A model generated the notes under the pieces. That model saw only the letters and a list, made by a program, of their open reading frames with translations. It had not been told where the DNA came from and did no database searches. Position numbers and translations under genes: made by a program. From Aquiflexum sp. TKW24L (GTDB lineage: Bacteria > Bacteroidota > Bacteroidia > Cytophagales > Cyclobacteriaceae): a stretch of 64,000 nucleotides of DNA. Location: NCBI RefSeq assembly GCF_023502205.1, contig NZ_JAMFLG010000002.1, positions 1 to 64,000 of the forward strand, written 5' to 3'. This document shows positions 54,822 through 63,387 of the stretch, one piece after another. The first letter of the stretch is position 1; each line of letters starts with the position of its first letter.

Positions 54822-55292
54822 ATGAGCACAAACGATATTGGATTAGAAATAAAAGAAAGCAAGGTTTTGGTCAAGAAACTGAATATCCTATTGGCCAATT
54901 ATCAGGTATATTATCAGAACCTGAGAAACTTCCATTGGAATGTCTCGGGACCTAATTTTTTCGAACTTCACGCCAAGTTTGAGGAACTTTACAATGTAGC
55001 AAACCTTGGTGTGGACGAAACAGCAGAAAGAATCCTGACTTTGGGAGAAAGGCCATTTTCTTCTTACCAAGATTACATAGAAAATTCAGAAATCAAGGAG
55101 GCTAAAAAAATCCAAGATTCCAAAACCATGGTAGAAATCGTCAGAGACAACCTAAATACTCTTTTGAACCTTGAAAGAGATGCTTTGGAAGCGGCTACGG
55201 AACAAGGCGATGAAGGAACAGTTTCATTGATGAGCGATTATATCACAGCCAAAGAAAAAACTGTGTGGATGCTTTCTGCATATCTCAGATAA
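54822..55292 (+). CDS. dps: Dps-family ferritin-like DNA-protection protein
   Basis: A 156-residue four-helix-bundle protein of the Dps family, which oxidises and stores iron with hydrogen peroxide and can bind DNA. Ferroxidase-site residues are clear at the intersubunit site: FHWNVSGPNFFELHAKFEELY (His, His, then E) and the D-E pair of DETAERILTLGERP near residue 68. The N-terminus is short and weakly charged, so DNA binding is uncertain. It is divergent from the sensor kinase and followed by its own terminator. Confidence 0.93.
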   Translation: MSTNDIGLEIKESKVLVKKLNILLANYQVYYQNLRNFHWNVSGPNFFELHAKFEELYNVANLGVDETAERILTLGERPFSSYQDYIENSEIKEAKKIQDSKTMVEIVRDNLNTLLNLERDALEAATEQGDEGTVSLMSDYITAKEKTVWMLSAYLR

Positions 55293-55312
55293 AAAAATCA
55301 ATCTTAAAAGAA

Positions 55313-55350
55313 GGAGGATGGGTGATAACCTCATCCTCTTTTTTTATTTT
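55313..55350 (+). terminator. Rho-independent terminator of dps
   Basis: The stem GAGGATG-GGT/ACC-CATCCTC, with a GATA loop and one bulged T, is followed by T7ATTTTT. It lies just before the lipA stop on the other strand and so sits between the two convergent genes. Confidence 0.8.
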
Positions 55351-56228
55351 TAGACATTCACATGTCTCTCGGCATGGTAAGAGGATCTCACCAAAGGTCC
55401 CGATTCGACATATTTTATTCCTCTATTCAATCCTTCCTCTTTATAATGGGCAAATAAATCCGGATGGATAAACTCTGCCACTTCGATATGCATTTTGGTA
55501 GGCTGAAGATATTGACCAAGTGTCAGAATGTCACATCCATTGGCAGCAAGATCATCCATTGCTTTGTAGACCTCTTCTTTTGTCTCACCAAGTCCAAGCA
55601 TGATTCCGGTTTTGGTTCTTTTGCCATATTCTTTGGTCAATTTAATTTGTTCCAAAGATCGGCTATATTTTGCCTGCGGCCTCACCCTTCTATAAAGAGT
55701 CTCAACGGTTTCCATATTGTGGGAAACAACTTCTTGACCTCCACTGATCATTCTATACAAAGCCTCCCAATTTGACTTAACATCTGGGATAAGGGTTTCA
55801 ATGGTAGTTTGTGGAGATAGTCTTTTTGTCTCGACCACGGTCTGATACCAAATCTCGGATCCTTTATCCTTTAGCTCGTCTCTGTTTACAGAAGTGATCA
55901 CAGCATGCTTCACTCCCATCAGTTTGATGGCCTCAGCTACTCTTCTTGGCTCATCGGTATCATATTCGGGTGGTCTCCCTGTTGCTACTGCACAGAAAGA
56001 GCACGATCGGGTGCAGACATTTCCCAATATCATGAATGTCGCCGTCCCGGCACCCCAACATTCGCCCATGTTTGGGCAATTGCCACTTTCGCAGATCGTA
56101 TGAAGCTTATGCTCATCGACAAGCTTTCTAACTTTGGCATATTCCTTCCCGATTGGCAACTTCACCCTCAACCAATCAGGTTTTTTTCTTTTTGTTGCTT
56201 CTTGGGAAATTATAGGTAGTTCGATCAT
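55350..56228 (-). CDS. lipA: Lipoyl synthase
   Basis: A radical-SAM enzyme that inserts two sulfur atoms into octanoyl groups on lipoyl domains. The 292-residue length is typical. The auxiliary cluster is held by [12 protein letters not shown] (near residue 45) and the SAM cluster by CTRSCSFC (near 75); the conserved C-terminal Ser ligand lies in VRSSYHAE. The gene stands alone between dps and an outer-membrane protein gene. No lipB is seen in the window. Confidence 0.96.
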   Translation of the reverse strand: MIELPIISQEATKRKKPDWLRVKLPIGKEYAKVRKLVDEHKLHTICESGNCPNMGECWGAGTATFMILGNVCTRSCSFCAVATGRPPEYDTDEPRRVAEAIKLMGVKHAVITSVNRDELKDKGSEIWYQTVVETKRLSPQTTIETLIPDVKSNWEALYRMISGGQEVVSHNMETVETLYRRVRPQAKYSRSLEQIKLTKEYGKRTKTGIMLGLGETKEEVYKAMDDLAANGCDILTLGQYLQPTKMHIEVAEFIHPDLFAHYKEEGLNRGIKYVESGPLVRSSYHAERHVNV

Positions 56229-56286
56229 GATCTAAAGATTAGAAATGCGAAATTATTATTAGGAAAGAGCTGACCCAACATTTGGG

Positions 56287-57015
56287 TTATTTTCTAAAAC
56301 CATAGAAAAACGTGAAGTACACTGATTGGAATACTTGTCGGTTTTCTACAGTGGGCATCAGCGGAATTTCTTTGGTAAAACCTTCCAATTGGTATCCTAG
56401 TTCCAAACCAGTCACATTTGATTTGAATACTCCAAACTCAAAAAGTACAGCTGCCTTTGCGTTCCCTCCAAAAGCAATATCAGATTGTCCCAATCCCTCA
56501 AAAATTCTTCCCGGTCCTAGGATATTGTACCTGCTTTGATGCCTTTCAGGATCATACTGCTCTCTGACCGTTTCCAATCTATTGGGCGCATATTCAATGT
56601 AATAGGGGGCAATTATACCAATCGATGGACCGATAGCTCCCAAAAGAGATACCTGAACACCTTGCTGTGGTGCTTTCTTGAACACTATCAGCTCCCGTCC
56701 ATAATATGGCCTGATGGAGTACAGGTAATTTGATTTTCCGAAAATATAGGAATTGCCCAGAACTGTATTGTATCTGACTTCCTTTGGATTTTTGACATTG
56801 ACAAGGTCCAATCCAAAAAACTGAAACTGGCTTTCATCAATCCGGTATCCCAATTTCAAAACAAACCCCCCTATCAATCCGCCATTGGTATTTTTGTTAA
56901 CCCCAAAAAGGACTTCTCTGTCATATTCATAATTTCCCATATCCTCTCTTTGGGCATAAGAGAACGTAGCCGAAAGGAAAAGAAGGAAAATAGAAATATA
57001 GACGATTCTTCTCAT
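56287..57015 (-). CDS. Outer-membrane protein of unknown function
   Basis: A 242-residue exported protein; start at the ATG opposite 57013-57015 (signal MRRIVYISIFLLFLSATFSYAQ). The mature region reads as beta strands with many Tyr and Gly (GGLIGGFVLKLGYRID, YNTVLGNSYIFGKSNYLYSIRPYY, GVQVSLLGAIGPSIGIIAPYYI, SNVTGLELGYQLEGF) and ends in a strand finishing FYGFRK. It is probably a beta barrel of 8-12 strands. No function can be named. Confidence 0.75.
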   Translation of the reverse strand: MRRIVYISIFLLFLSATFSYAQREDMGNYEYDREVLFGVNKNTNGGLIGGFVLKLGYRIDESQFQFFGLDLVNVKNPKEVRYNTVLGNSYIFGKSNYLYSIRPYYGRELIVFKKAPQQGVQVSLLGAIGPSIGIIAPYYIEYAPNRLETVREQYDPERHQSRYNILGPGRIFEGLGQSDIAFGGNAKAAVLFEFGVFKSNVTGLELGYQLEGFTKEIPLMPTVENRQVFQSVYFTFFYGFRK

Positions 57016-57394
57016 TATAAATTGGTTAACCATTAAACGGAGAGTTCTACAGTATGTTTTTAACAAAATATAAAAGTAAGGGTTTAGGACAATGATAAAA
57101 AATCTGCCGCAAAGAAATCTTTTGACGAAAAATTCATCCTTTCATTCTAAAAAAAAGAAAAAAACTTAGAGTGACGAAAAAGAAGGCAAGTCTAAATCCA
57201 TATTTTCACAGCAAGGTGCACGGATTTTTTAATTTTATCTTTGCCATTGCATTTAAAAACAACCTACTCATCCTTTCCGTAATTGAAAAAGGTGAAGTTG
57301 GGATTGTATTTAAAGAAATAACTTTTTTTGACTGATGTCGCATTAAACCATTAAATGCCGTCCTGAAAAGGAAGGCTTATTAAAAGCATAATCT
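57016..57394. other. Divergent regulatory region, A+T-rich
   Basis: About 380 nt between the outer-membrane protein and the divergent sigma factor gene. Poly-A stretches dominate 57130-57180. No ORF, RNA gene or repeat was accepted. It must hold promoters in both directions. Confidence 0.5.
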
Positions 57395-57943
57395 TTGGAA
57401 AAACACCTCATCCAAAAAGCAAAGACTGGAGACAAAAAGTCCATTGAGCTGCTTTACAAGCAATTCTATGGGTATGCCATGAGTGTTGCCCTGAGGTATT
57501 CCAATTCAAGAGAGGAAGCATGCGAAATCATCAATGACAGCTTCATGAAAGTTTTTGAAAAGTTGGATCATTATGATCCACAAAACTCATTTAAAGGTTG
57601 GCTGAGAAGGATCTTGATTAATACCTCCATTGATTATTACCGCAAAAACATCAAACATACCGCACTGATGGACATTGAAAAAGCAAATGCGGAAACCATG
57701 GAAGCGGATGTAATCGACCAACTTTCAGCCGAGGATATCCTTGAGATTTTGAGGGGACTTCCTGAAATCCTAAGAATCATATTCAACTTGTACGAAATCG
57801 AAGGCTATTCCCACAACGAAATCAGCGAACAGTTAAGTATCCCCTCCAGTACTTCAAGAACCTATCTAGCTAGGGCAAAGAAAAAACTTCGTGAAAAAAT
57901 ACAAGAGCTAAACCAAATCAAAGATGCGGGAGCAATTCGATAA
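57395..57943 (+). CDS. ECF-type RNA polymerase sigma factor
   Basis: A 182-residue sigma-70-family ECF factor that redirects RNA polymerase to its own promoters. The sequence shows a TTG start at 57395: a stop codon (TAA 57389-57391) lies one codon upstream and no other start codon occurs for 27 codons. Region 2 spans about residues 18-90 (ELLYKQFYGYAMSVALRY, CEIINDSFMKVFEKLDHY, FKGWLRRILINTSIDYYRK) and region 4 about 120-175 (ILRIIFNLYEIEGYSHNEIS, STSRTYLARAKKKLREKI). It overlaps the following gene by 20 nt. Confidence 0.93.
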   Translation: MEKHLIQKAKTGDKKSIELLYKQFYGYAMSVALRYSNSREEACEIINDSFMKVFEKLDHYDPQNSFKGWLRRILINTSIDYYRKNIKHTALMDIEKANAETMEADVIDQLSAEDILEILRGLPEILRIIFNLYEIEGYSHNEISEQLSIPSSTSRTYLARAKKKLREKIQELNQIKDAGAIR

Positions 57944-59282
57944 AAAACTTGCAGATAAAATCAAATCCTCTTTCCAAGGCTTGGAAGGCGAATTTGATCC
58001 TTCAGAATGGGATAAATTTTCAAAAAAATATTTCCGCAAGGAAGCTAATCCTATGGCTATCTGGATTAAATGGATTTCAGGAATCGCTGCTGCTTTCCTT
58101 TTTGGAATTTCTATTTACACTTTGATCCAGCCTGCAAAAAATCCAGCAACTGATCTCCAAATTGTCATTGCGGATAAGGGTGAAGAAGGCTCGGATGGAA
58201 AACCTTCTGAGGAATTAAGTAATACTGAGGAAAAACCCATTCCAGAAAAACCATTAGCATCTAATAATCCACCCGAAATCCAGGATGCACAAAATCAAAA
58301 AAACCCTTTTCAAAATTCCCCATTAAAAACTGAAACCAGCAAATCAACTCTGAAATCAATCAACCAAAAACAGGAGAATGTAAACATTGCATCTTCCGAG
58401 GTTAAAAAGAGCAACTCCCTTGTGGTTGAAAACAATAATGGGATTGAGTTACTGGTCACCATTGCTGAAAAAAGTAGCACATCGTCAACTTCCAATATTG
58501 ACCCCAAGGAAATGACTGCAAAGGAGGCCATAGCACAGATCCAAGAATGGAAAGGAGAGGAAAATATCCCTTCCAAAGAGACGGCCCTAGAAGAAACAAA
58601 TTTCAAAGATCCTATGAAACTTGGAGTTTTGGTAGCACCTCAGACGATTTCCAATTCCACTCAAAGTATAAATCTTGGAGCAGGCTTGATGTCTGAACTA
58701 TCATTTTCAAGGAAATTAAAACTTGATGTAGGAATGGCTTATGCCCGGCAAAATATTTCACCAACTTCCGGAGGTAATATGTTATTGGCAGGGGTCACAA
58801 ATGACATGGCATCTGGAAGTTTGAAAGCCGCGTCCATTACAGGTAATGTTATCAATACTTCTCGAGAAGTAAGTTTCGGACAATTGGAAATACCCATTAA
58901 TCTGAAGTATAGGGTAATGGACAAAAAAGAATCCGGCATATATTTGATATCGGGACTGTCTAATATGGTCTATTTAAACCAACAGGATGTCACGACTTAC
59001 AGTACTGCAAACCTTGCCACGGTTAATTTTGCAAGTTCCCAATCCATGCTGAATACCTTCAGTCAAACCATTGAGCCTGATCCCCAATCTAATGGAATAG
59101 ATACTGGAAGAATGTTGAATTTTGGAATTGGATTTGAGCAAAATCTTAAAAATGGCACATCTCTGTCCATAGAACCGTTTTATAAATTGCCATTAGGCGA
59201 CCAAACATTTACAAACCAACAATTCTCTATTGGGGGAATAAATCTTAGAATGAATTTTCAATTAAAATCTAAAAAAGAATAA
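57924..59282 (+). CDS. Membrane-spanning protein with C-terminal beta-barrel, probable sigma-factor partner
   Basis: A 452-residue protein. The N-terminal ~45 residues are charged (FDKKLADKIKSSFQ, EFDPSEWDKF), then one transmembrane helix (residues ~47-68), then a long Asn/Pro/Lys/Glu-rich linker (~75-200), then a C-terminal half of alternating strands with many Ser/Asn/Gly (LGAGLMSELSFSRKLKLDVG, GQLEIPINLKYRV) ending MNFQLKSKKE, like an outer-membrane barrel. It overlaps the sigma gene by 20 nt, as anti-sigma genes do. No known anti-sigma signature is seen, so the partner role comes from position and layout. Confidence 0.75.
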   Translation: MREQFDKKLADKIKSSFQGLEGEFDPSEWDKFSKKYFRKEANPMAIWIKWISGIAAAFLFGISIYTLIQPAKNPATDLQIVIADKGEEGSDGKPSEELSNTEEKPIPEKPLASNNPPEIQDAQNQKNPFQNSPLKTETSKSTLKSINQKQENVNIASSEVKKSNSLVVENNNGIELLVTIAEKSSTSSTSNIDPKEMTAKEAIAQIQEWKGEENIPSKETALEETNFKDPMKLGVLVAPQTISNSTQSINLGAGLMSELSFSRKLKLDVGMAYARQNISPTSGGNMLLAGVTNDMASGSLKAASITGNVINTSREVSFGQLEIPINLKYRVMDKKESGIYLISGLSNMVYLNQQDVTTYSTANLATVNFASSQSMLNTFSQTIEPDPQSNGIDTGRMLNFGIGFEQNLKNGTSLSIEPFYKLPLGDQTFTNQQFSIGGINLRMNFQLKSKKE

Positions 59283-59283
59283 A

Positions 59284-60240
59284 ATGATTAGAAAAATTGC
59301 TTTACCAGTCCTAGTTGTGTTGTTATTTGGAATAGCAGGATGTTTTCCAAAGGTGGAGTCAGACTTACAAAATGCCATTAACCGAGATGACCGATTGCTA
59401 GCGGATTATCTTTCACGCAATAATATCAATGCTATTGAGACACAATTGGGTTATTTCTACAAAAAAGAGATTCCAAATGAAACAGGAAATCAAATCATTA
59501 ACAATGATATTGTCGGCGTATATTATGAAATAAGGACGATTGATGGACAATTAATTGAAGCTTATACAGATGAATCCAAGAGTCCAAGGATATATAAGCA
59601 TTCTGAAGGAGGTTTGATCCCAAGAGCTATAAATTTCGCTTCGGGACTGGCAAAGACCGGTGAGACTTTCATGCTATATATACCATCCTATCTTGCTTAT
59701 CAGGAATATAGTTACCAGCAATTGATATTGCCAAATGCCAACCTTGTGGTCAAGGTAAAATATGTAGAAACATATACCAACGATGAAATCAAGGAAATTG
59801 AGAACGAAATGATCTTAAACTATATCTCTGAAAAAAACCTTGAAGGATTCGTAAAAACAGCCGACAGCATTTATGTAAAAACTATTAAAGAAGGAGAGGC
59901 AGGAAGTAAAGTGACTGCAAATGGAGACATCGTCAGCTTTACCTACAAGCTACTTCAGCTTGATAGCGAATCCCCTTTTGCACAGTCTACCGGAACAACG
60001 CCATTTCAAGTTACGGTTGGAACTGAGTCTAATCAAAAGTTTTTAAACCTGAGTTTGAAAGGTTTGAAAAAGGGACAGGAAATAGAAGCAATCATCCCTT
60101 CAAGGTTAGGATTCGGGTTGACAGTACAAGTTTATCCTTTGGTAATCAGGAAGGATTTGTTTGAAAAAGGATATATAAACCAAATCGCAAGACCATTTGA
60201 ACCGATTATATTCAGAGTGACTGTAACCGATATTAGGTAG
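59284..60240 (+). CDS. FKBP-type peptidyl-prolyl isomerase lipoprotein
   Basis: A 318-residue lipoprotein (MIRKIALPVLVVLLFGIAGC, Cys20) with two FKBP-like domains (about residues 60-165 and 195-318). Domain 1 contains DIVGVYYEIRTIDGQLIE and GGLIPRAINFASGLAKTGE, the equivalents of the usual VxVHYTG and LIPG..L..M; domain 2 has GDIVSFTYKLLQLDS and LKKGQEIEAIIPSRLGFG. Several usual active-site aromatics are not obvious, so catalysis is uncertain. It is 1 nt from the barrel gene and co-transcribed with the sigma factor. It probably helps fold periplasmic or outer-membrane proteins. Confidence 0.85.
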   Translation: MIRKIALPVLVVLLFGIAGCFPKVESDLQNAINRDDRLLADYLSRNNINAIETQLGYFYKKEIPNETGNQIINNDIVGVYYEIRTIDGQLIEAYTDESKSPRIYKHSEGGLIPRAINFASGLAKTGETFMLYIPSYLAYQEYSYQQLILPNANLVVKVKYVETYTNDEIKEIENEMILNYISEKNLEGFVKTADSIYVKTIKEGEAGSKVTANGDIVSFTYKLLQLDSESPFAQSTGTTPFQVTVGTESNQKFLNLSLKGLKKGQEIEAIIPSRLGFGLTVQVYPLVIRKDLFEKGYINQIARPFEPIIFRVTVTDIR

Positions 60241-60261
60241 CAATTTTCAAATTTTATTTAT

Positions 60262-60298
60262 AAGCCTCCAAATTTCAAATCTGGAGGCTTTTTGTTTT
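60262..60298 (+). terminator. Rho-independent terminator after the FKBP gene
   Basis: The stem AAGCCTCCA/TGGAGGCTT with a loop and TTTTG tail ends the sigma-barrel-FKBP operon. Confidence 0.8.
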
Positions 60299-60344
60299 CA
60301 TGGATAGTTTATCCAAATTTGCTGACACTAAAAACTCAATTGTT

Positions 60345-61253
60345 ATGAATTTTCTATTTGATAGTTTTGTGGGTTGGAAATCCCATTGTGAAAAAAATCA
60401 AATTGGCTTACACCAAGCTGTTTTGGAATATGAATTCTCACAAAAAAATGGAATTGAAGAGGATATTTGGTTGGGGTTGCAAAAAGCCTATGATGTCATG
60501 AAAGAGGCGGTGGAGATTGGGCTAAGTGAAAATATGACCTCCAGATCAGGAATGATCGACAATGGTGCCAAAAAAGTGTTTAACCATCCTTTGACAGTTC
60601 TTTCATTGGATTTTCAAAAATTGATTTCAAGGGCTTTAGCAGCAAAAGAAGTTAATTCCTGTATGGGAAGAGTTGTCGCCGCTCCCACAGCAGGAGCATC
60701 CGGAATCTTGCCCGGGGTGCTATACACACTGCAAGAAATCCATGGTTTGTCGGACCAAAAGATTCTTGAAGGATTATTGGTTGGCGCAGGAATCGCCCTA
60801 ATCATAGAGCAAAAAGCGAGTTTGGCAGGTGCTGTAGGAGGCTGTCAGGCAGAAACCGGATCAGCGGCAGCAATGGCTTCGGGAGCGGTTGTGTATTGTT
60901 TGGGAGGATCTATTGACCAAGTGTTCAATGCAGTTGCGATCACTATACAATGCATGCTTGGTCTTGTTTGCGATCCTGTTGCAGGACTTGTAGAAGTTCC
61001 CTGTGTGGTTAGGAATGCAAGTGCTGCAGCCATTGCATTTAGCTCAGCTCAAATAGCCATATCCGCAGTCAACTCCGTCATTCCTGTTGACGAATGCATT
61101 GAAGCTATGGGTGAAATCGGATCAAGTATGGAAAGCAGGTACAAAGAAACTGCAATGGGAGGATTAGCAGCCACATTGACGGGGCAGGAGATTTCCAAAA
61201 GAGTTTTGATAAAGGATATTGAAATCTTACCTGACGAGAATTTACCGGAGTAA
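60345..61253 (+). CDS. sdaAA: L-serine dehydratase, iron-sulfur type, alpha subunit
   Basis: Converts L-serine to pyruvate and ammonia with a [4Fe-4S] cluster. About 302 residues from the ATG at 60345; an earlier ATG at 60300 exists but sits within 10 nt of the preceding terminator and its extra 15 residues are not family-like. The alpha-domain segments are present: MTSRSGMIDNGAKKV near residue 75, CMGRVVAAPTAGASGILPGVL near 105, AVGGCQAETGSAAAMASGA near 165, and LVCDPVAGLVEVPC near 207, with Cys residues that can ligate the cluster. It is the separate-alpha form; a beta gene is not adjacent. It overlaps the convergent membrane-protein gene by 12 nt. Confidence 0.9.
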   Translation: MNFLFDSFVGWKSHCEKNQIGLHQAVLEYEFSQKNGIEEDIWLGLQKAYDVMKEAVEIGLSENMTSRSGMIDNGAKKVFNHPLTVLSLDFQKLISRALAAKEVNSCMGRVVAAPTAGASGILPGVLYTLQEIHGLSDQKILEGLLVGAGIALIIEQKASLAGAVGGCQAETGSAAAMASGAVVYCLGGSIDQVFNAVAITIQCMLGLVCDPVAGLVEVPCVVRNASAAAIAFSSAQIAISAVNSVIPVDECIEAMGEIGSSMESRYKETAMGGLAATLTGQEISKRVLIKDIEILPDENLPE

Positions 61254-61700
61254 AGTGTCAAAAAATGGAATGCTTAATATCCAATGAATTGATCCTCCAA
61301 GGACGACAGACCAAAAAAGAGCACTCCCAAACATGTAAAGAATTATTTTCTTTTTTTCAACATTAAACGCATTCATCACGATAGTTCCACCAATCGGTGT
61401 TAGAAACAGTGGTGTAAAAACTGCAATCCAAATTGGTCCAAACTTTCTCCAAACCCTAACTATTTTTCTAGACTTAGGAGAAAATCTTTTCCTGTTTGGC
61501 GAAATCTTTAAATCCCAATAGGATTTAAACCAATCTCCAACAAAGGTCAGAGTGACGACAGTCGTCATCATTCCTCCAACAGATACGAGAACAATCTCAA
61601 ATAATGAAAACCCTGCTGCAGCGCCCAATACGGGACCAGAAATAAATTTAAAGAGGCATGCAAAGTAGATCCCAATGAATTTCAATAAATATCCAGTCAT
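61242..61700 (-). CDS. Small integral membrane protein, unknown
   Basis: A 152-residue protein with about four hydrophobic helices (about residues 8-30, 36-58, 90-115 and 125-148) separated by a basic cytosolic loop (KISPNRKRFSPKSRKIVRVWRK near 66-86). I do not recognise the family; it may be related to small export or DedA-like proteins, but that is guesswork. Its start overlaps the antiporter stop by 4 nt, and it is the last gene of upp-antiporter-membrane protein. Confidence 0.75.
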   Translation of the reverse strand: MTGYLLKFIGIYFACLFKFISGPVLGAAAGFSLFEIVLVSVGGMMTTVVTLTFVGDWFKSYWDLKISPNRKRFSPKSRKIVRVWRKFGPIWIAVFTPLFLTPIGGTIVMNAFNVEKKKIILYMFGSALFWSVVLGGSIHWILSIPFFDTLLR

Positions 61701-62620
61701 ATAATGATAAGGATATAAGTTATATAAAATCCAAAAAGAAATATGCCCTCAAGACGGGAAACTTTGTTTCCAGATTTTAAAATCGGAAATAAAACAATTG
61801 TCAAACCCAACATCCATAAAAAATCCTGATTGAGAAATAAATCTGAAACAGCTATCGGACTGATTACAGCAGTTATACCAATAATTGCAAGGATATTCAT
61901 GATGTTACTACCAAGAATATTTCCAAGGGCTATATCGGTTTTTTTATTGATGGCTGCAATAATTGAAGTCACCATTTCAGGGAGACTTGTTCCAACGGCA
62001 ATTACTGTAATACCTATGATCCTTTCACTGACTCCGAAAATCGTAGCAATTTCTACCGAATTTTCTATGAACATGTCAGCTCCAAAATATAATCCCAATA
62101 CCCCACCTGTTAGCAATAGTAGAGATTTCCAAATCGGCAAAGGCAGAACCTCAGGATCATCTAGGTCACTTAAATTGATCTTTCTAAGTTTAAAAAAGAA
62201 ATAAGTATTGATTAGGATTAAGATAACTAAGAGTATGACACCATCTAATCTCGATATAAGTCCATTGTAAGAAAAAAAATAGAATATGAAAGAAGATATT
62301 AAAAGTACAAGGTATTCAACTTTTAATATACTTGAGTTTAATTTAATAGGAAATACGATAGCACTGATTCCCAAAACAAGAGAAATATTCGCAATATTAG
62401 ACCCAATTACATTTCCAATAGAGATATCGCTTTTACCTTCCAAAGCAGCATAAATACTTACCAATAATTCCGGTGAAGAGGTACCAAAGGCAACTATCGT
62501 CAACCCAATCAACCCTTGGCTTAAACCAATTTTCAAGGCAAGGGAAGAAGCACCATCTACTAAAAATTTTCCTCCTGCCAAAAGAATCAGTAGACCCAAA
62601 CATAAAAATATATAAACCAT
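61697..62620 (-). CDS. Calcium/sodium antiporter (YrbG/CaCA family)
   Basis: A 307-residue inner-membrane antiporter with ten or so helices in two inverted halves. The CaCA alpha-repeats are plain: GLTIVAFGTSSPELLVSI with GNVIGSNIANISLV in the first half and GITVIAVGTSLPEMVTSI with GNILGSNIMNILA in the second. The paired acidic residues in these repeats form the cation site. It probably exchanges Ca2+ (or K+) for Na+; with Na+-pumping Nqr in the same genome, it could use the sodium gradient. It lies 7 nt from upp and overlaps the following membrane gene by 4 nt. Confidence 0.92.
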   Translation of the reverse strand: MVYIFLCLGLLILLAGGKFLVDGASSLALKIGLSQGLIGLTIVAFGTSSPELLVSIYAALEGKSDISIGNVIGSNIANISLVLGISAIVFPIKLNSSILKVEYLVLLISSFIFYFFSYNGLISRLDGVILLVILILINTYFFFKLRKINLSDLDDPEVLPLPIWKSLLLLTGGVLGLYFGADMFIENSVEIATIFGVSERIIGITVIAVGTSLPEMVTSIIAAINKKTDIALGNILGSNIMNILAIIGITAVISPIAVSDLFLNQDFLWMLGLTIVLFPILKSGNKVSRLEGIFLFGFYITYILIII

Positions 62621-62627
62621 ATCTTAT

Positions 62628-63278
62628 TTAAACTTTATTACCAAAACAAAGATCACCTGCATCACCTAGGCCAGGAATGATGTACGATCGATCATTTAAA
62701 CATTCATCCAAAGAGCCAATCCATAATTGGTAGGGAATCTTGATGCTTTCATTGATCAACTTGACTCCCTCAGGGGCGGCAATAACACTTACAATATGGA
62801 TTACCTTGGGTTTTCCAATCAAAAGAAGATTTTCAATAGTTTTCAAAACAGATTTCCCTGATGCCAACATAGGGTCTATTAAAATCAAGTTTTTATCGTT
62901 TATATCAGGAGTAGCTTGATACAAATATTCAATTTCAACTCCTTCGTCCTGATTTCCACCTTCATTTCTATATGCCCCAATAAAACCACTGTCAGCCTGA
63001 TCAAAATAATTCAAAAAACCATTATAAAAGGGAAGAGCCGCTCTAAGTACAGCAATCAATATAGGTTGTTCTAAAATCAATTTTGATCGCTTATTTCCTA
63101 AAGGAGTATTCACATCACAATCAATAAAGTGTAATGCTTTGGAAACCTCATAGGCCATTACTTCTCCTAATCTTTCAAGGTTTTTTCTAAATTTCAACCT
63201 GTCATTTTGTATTGCAACATCTCTAAGTTCAGCTAGGAAGTTATTTGCTATGCTATTTGTTTGGTCTAAAATAAACAT
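62628..63278 (-). CDS. upp: Uracil phosphoribosyltransferase
   Basis: Makes UMP from uracil and PRPP (pyrimidine salvage). 216 residues. The PRPP loop reads LIDPMLASGKSVLKTIE (about residues 132-148), and the uracil-binding C-terminal SYIIPGLGDAGDLCFG is intact; PILIAVLRAALPFYNGFL near residue 72 is the other family segment. It heads the three-gene operon with the antiporter and membrane protein. A candidate promoter lies just upstream. Confidence 0.95.
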   Translation of the reverse strand: MFILDQTNSIANNFLAELRDVAIQNDRLKFRKNLERLGEVMAYEVSKALHFIDCDVNTPLGNKRSKLILEQPILIAVLRAALPFYNGFLNYFDQADSGFIGAYRNEGGNQDEGVEIEYLYQATPDINDKNLILIDPMLASGKSVLKTIENLLLIGKPKVIHIVSVIAAPEGVKLINESIKIPYQLWIGSLDECLNDRSYIIPGLGDAGDLCFGNKV

Positions 63279-63307
63279 GTGAAATCCATTAAAATTATGT
63301 ATTGTTC

Positions 63308-63340
63308 CAAATATCGGATATTCACTAAGAAAAAGACAAA
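63308..63340 (-). promoter_or_regulatory. Candidate upp promoter
   Basis: On the - strand, TTTG (63337-63340) is followed after 21 nt by GATATTTG (63308-63315), one base off TAnnTTTG. Initiation near 63304 would leave about 25 nt to the upp ATG. The -33 element falls in the T-tail of the ompA-type gene's terminator. Confidence 0.35.
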
Positions 63341-63371
63341 AAAAAACCCGATTCTATGAATCGGGTTTTCA
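63339..63371 (-). terminator. Terminator of the OmpA-family gene
   Basis: AAAACCCGATTC/GAATCGGGTTTT is a perfect 12-bp stem with a short loop. On the - strand it is followed by a run of nine T and TCTTTTTC. It begins about 17 nt after the OmpA stop. Confidence 0.85.
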
Positions 63372-63387
63372 TTATTTTAATTAAGTA

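Noticed and set aside
60300-60344. Longer start of the serine dehydratase gene
   Set aside because: It sits within 10 nt of a strong terminator and the extra residues are not typical; 60345 fits the family start better.
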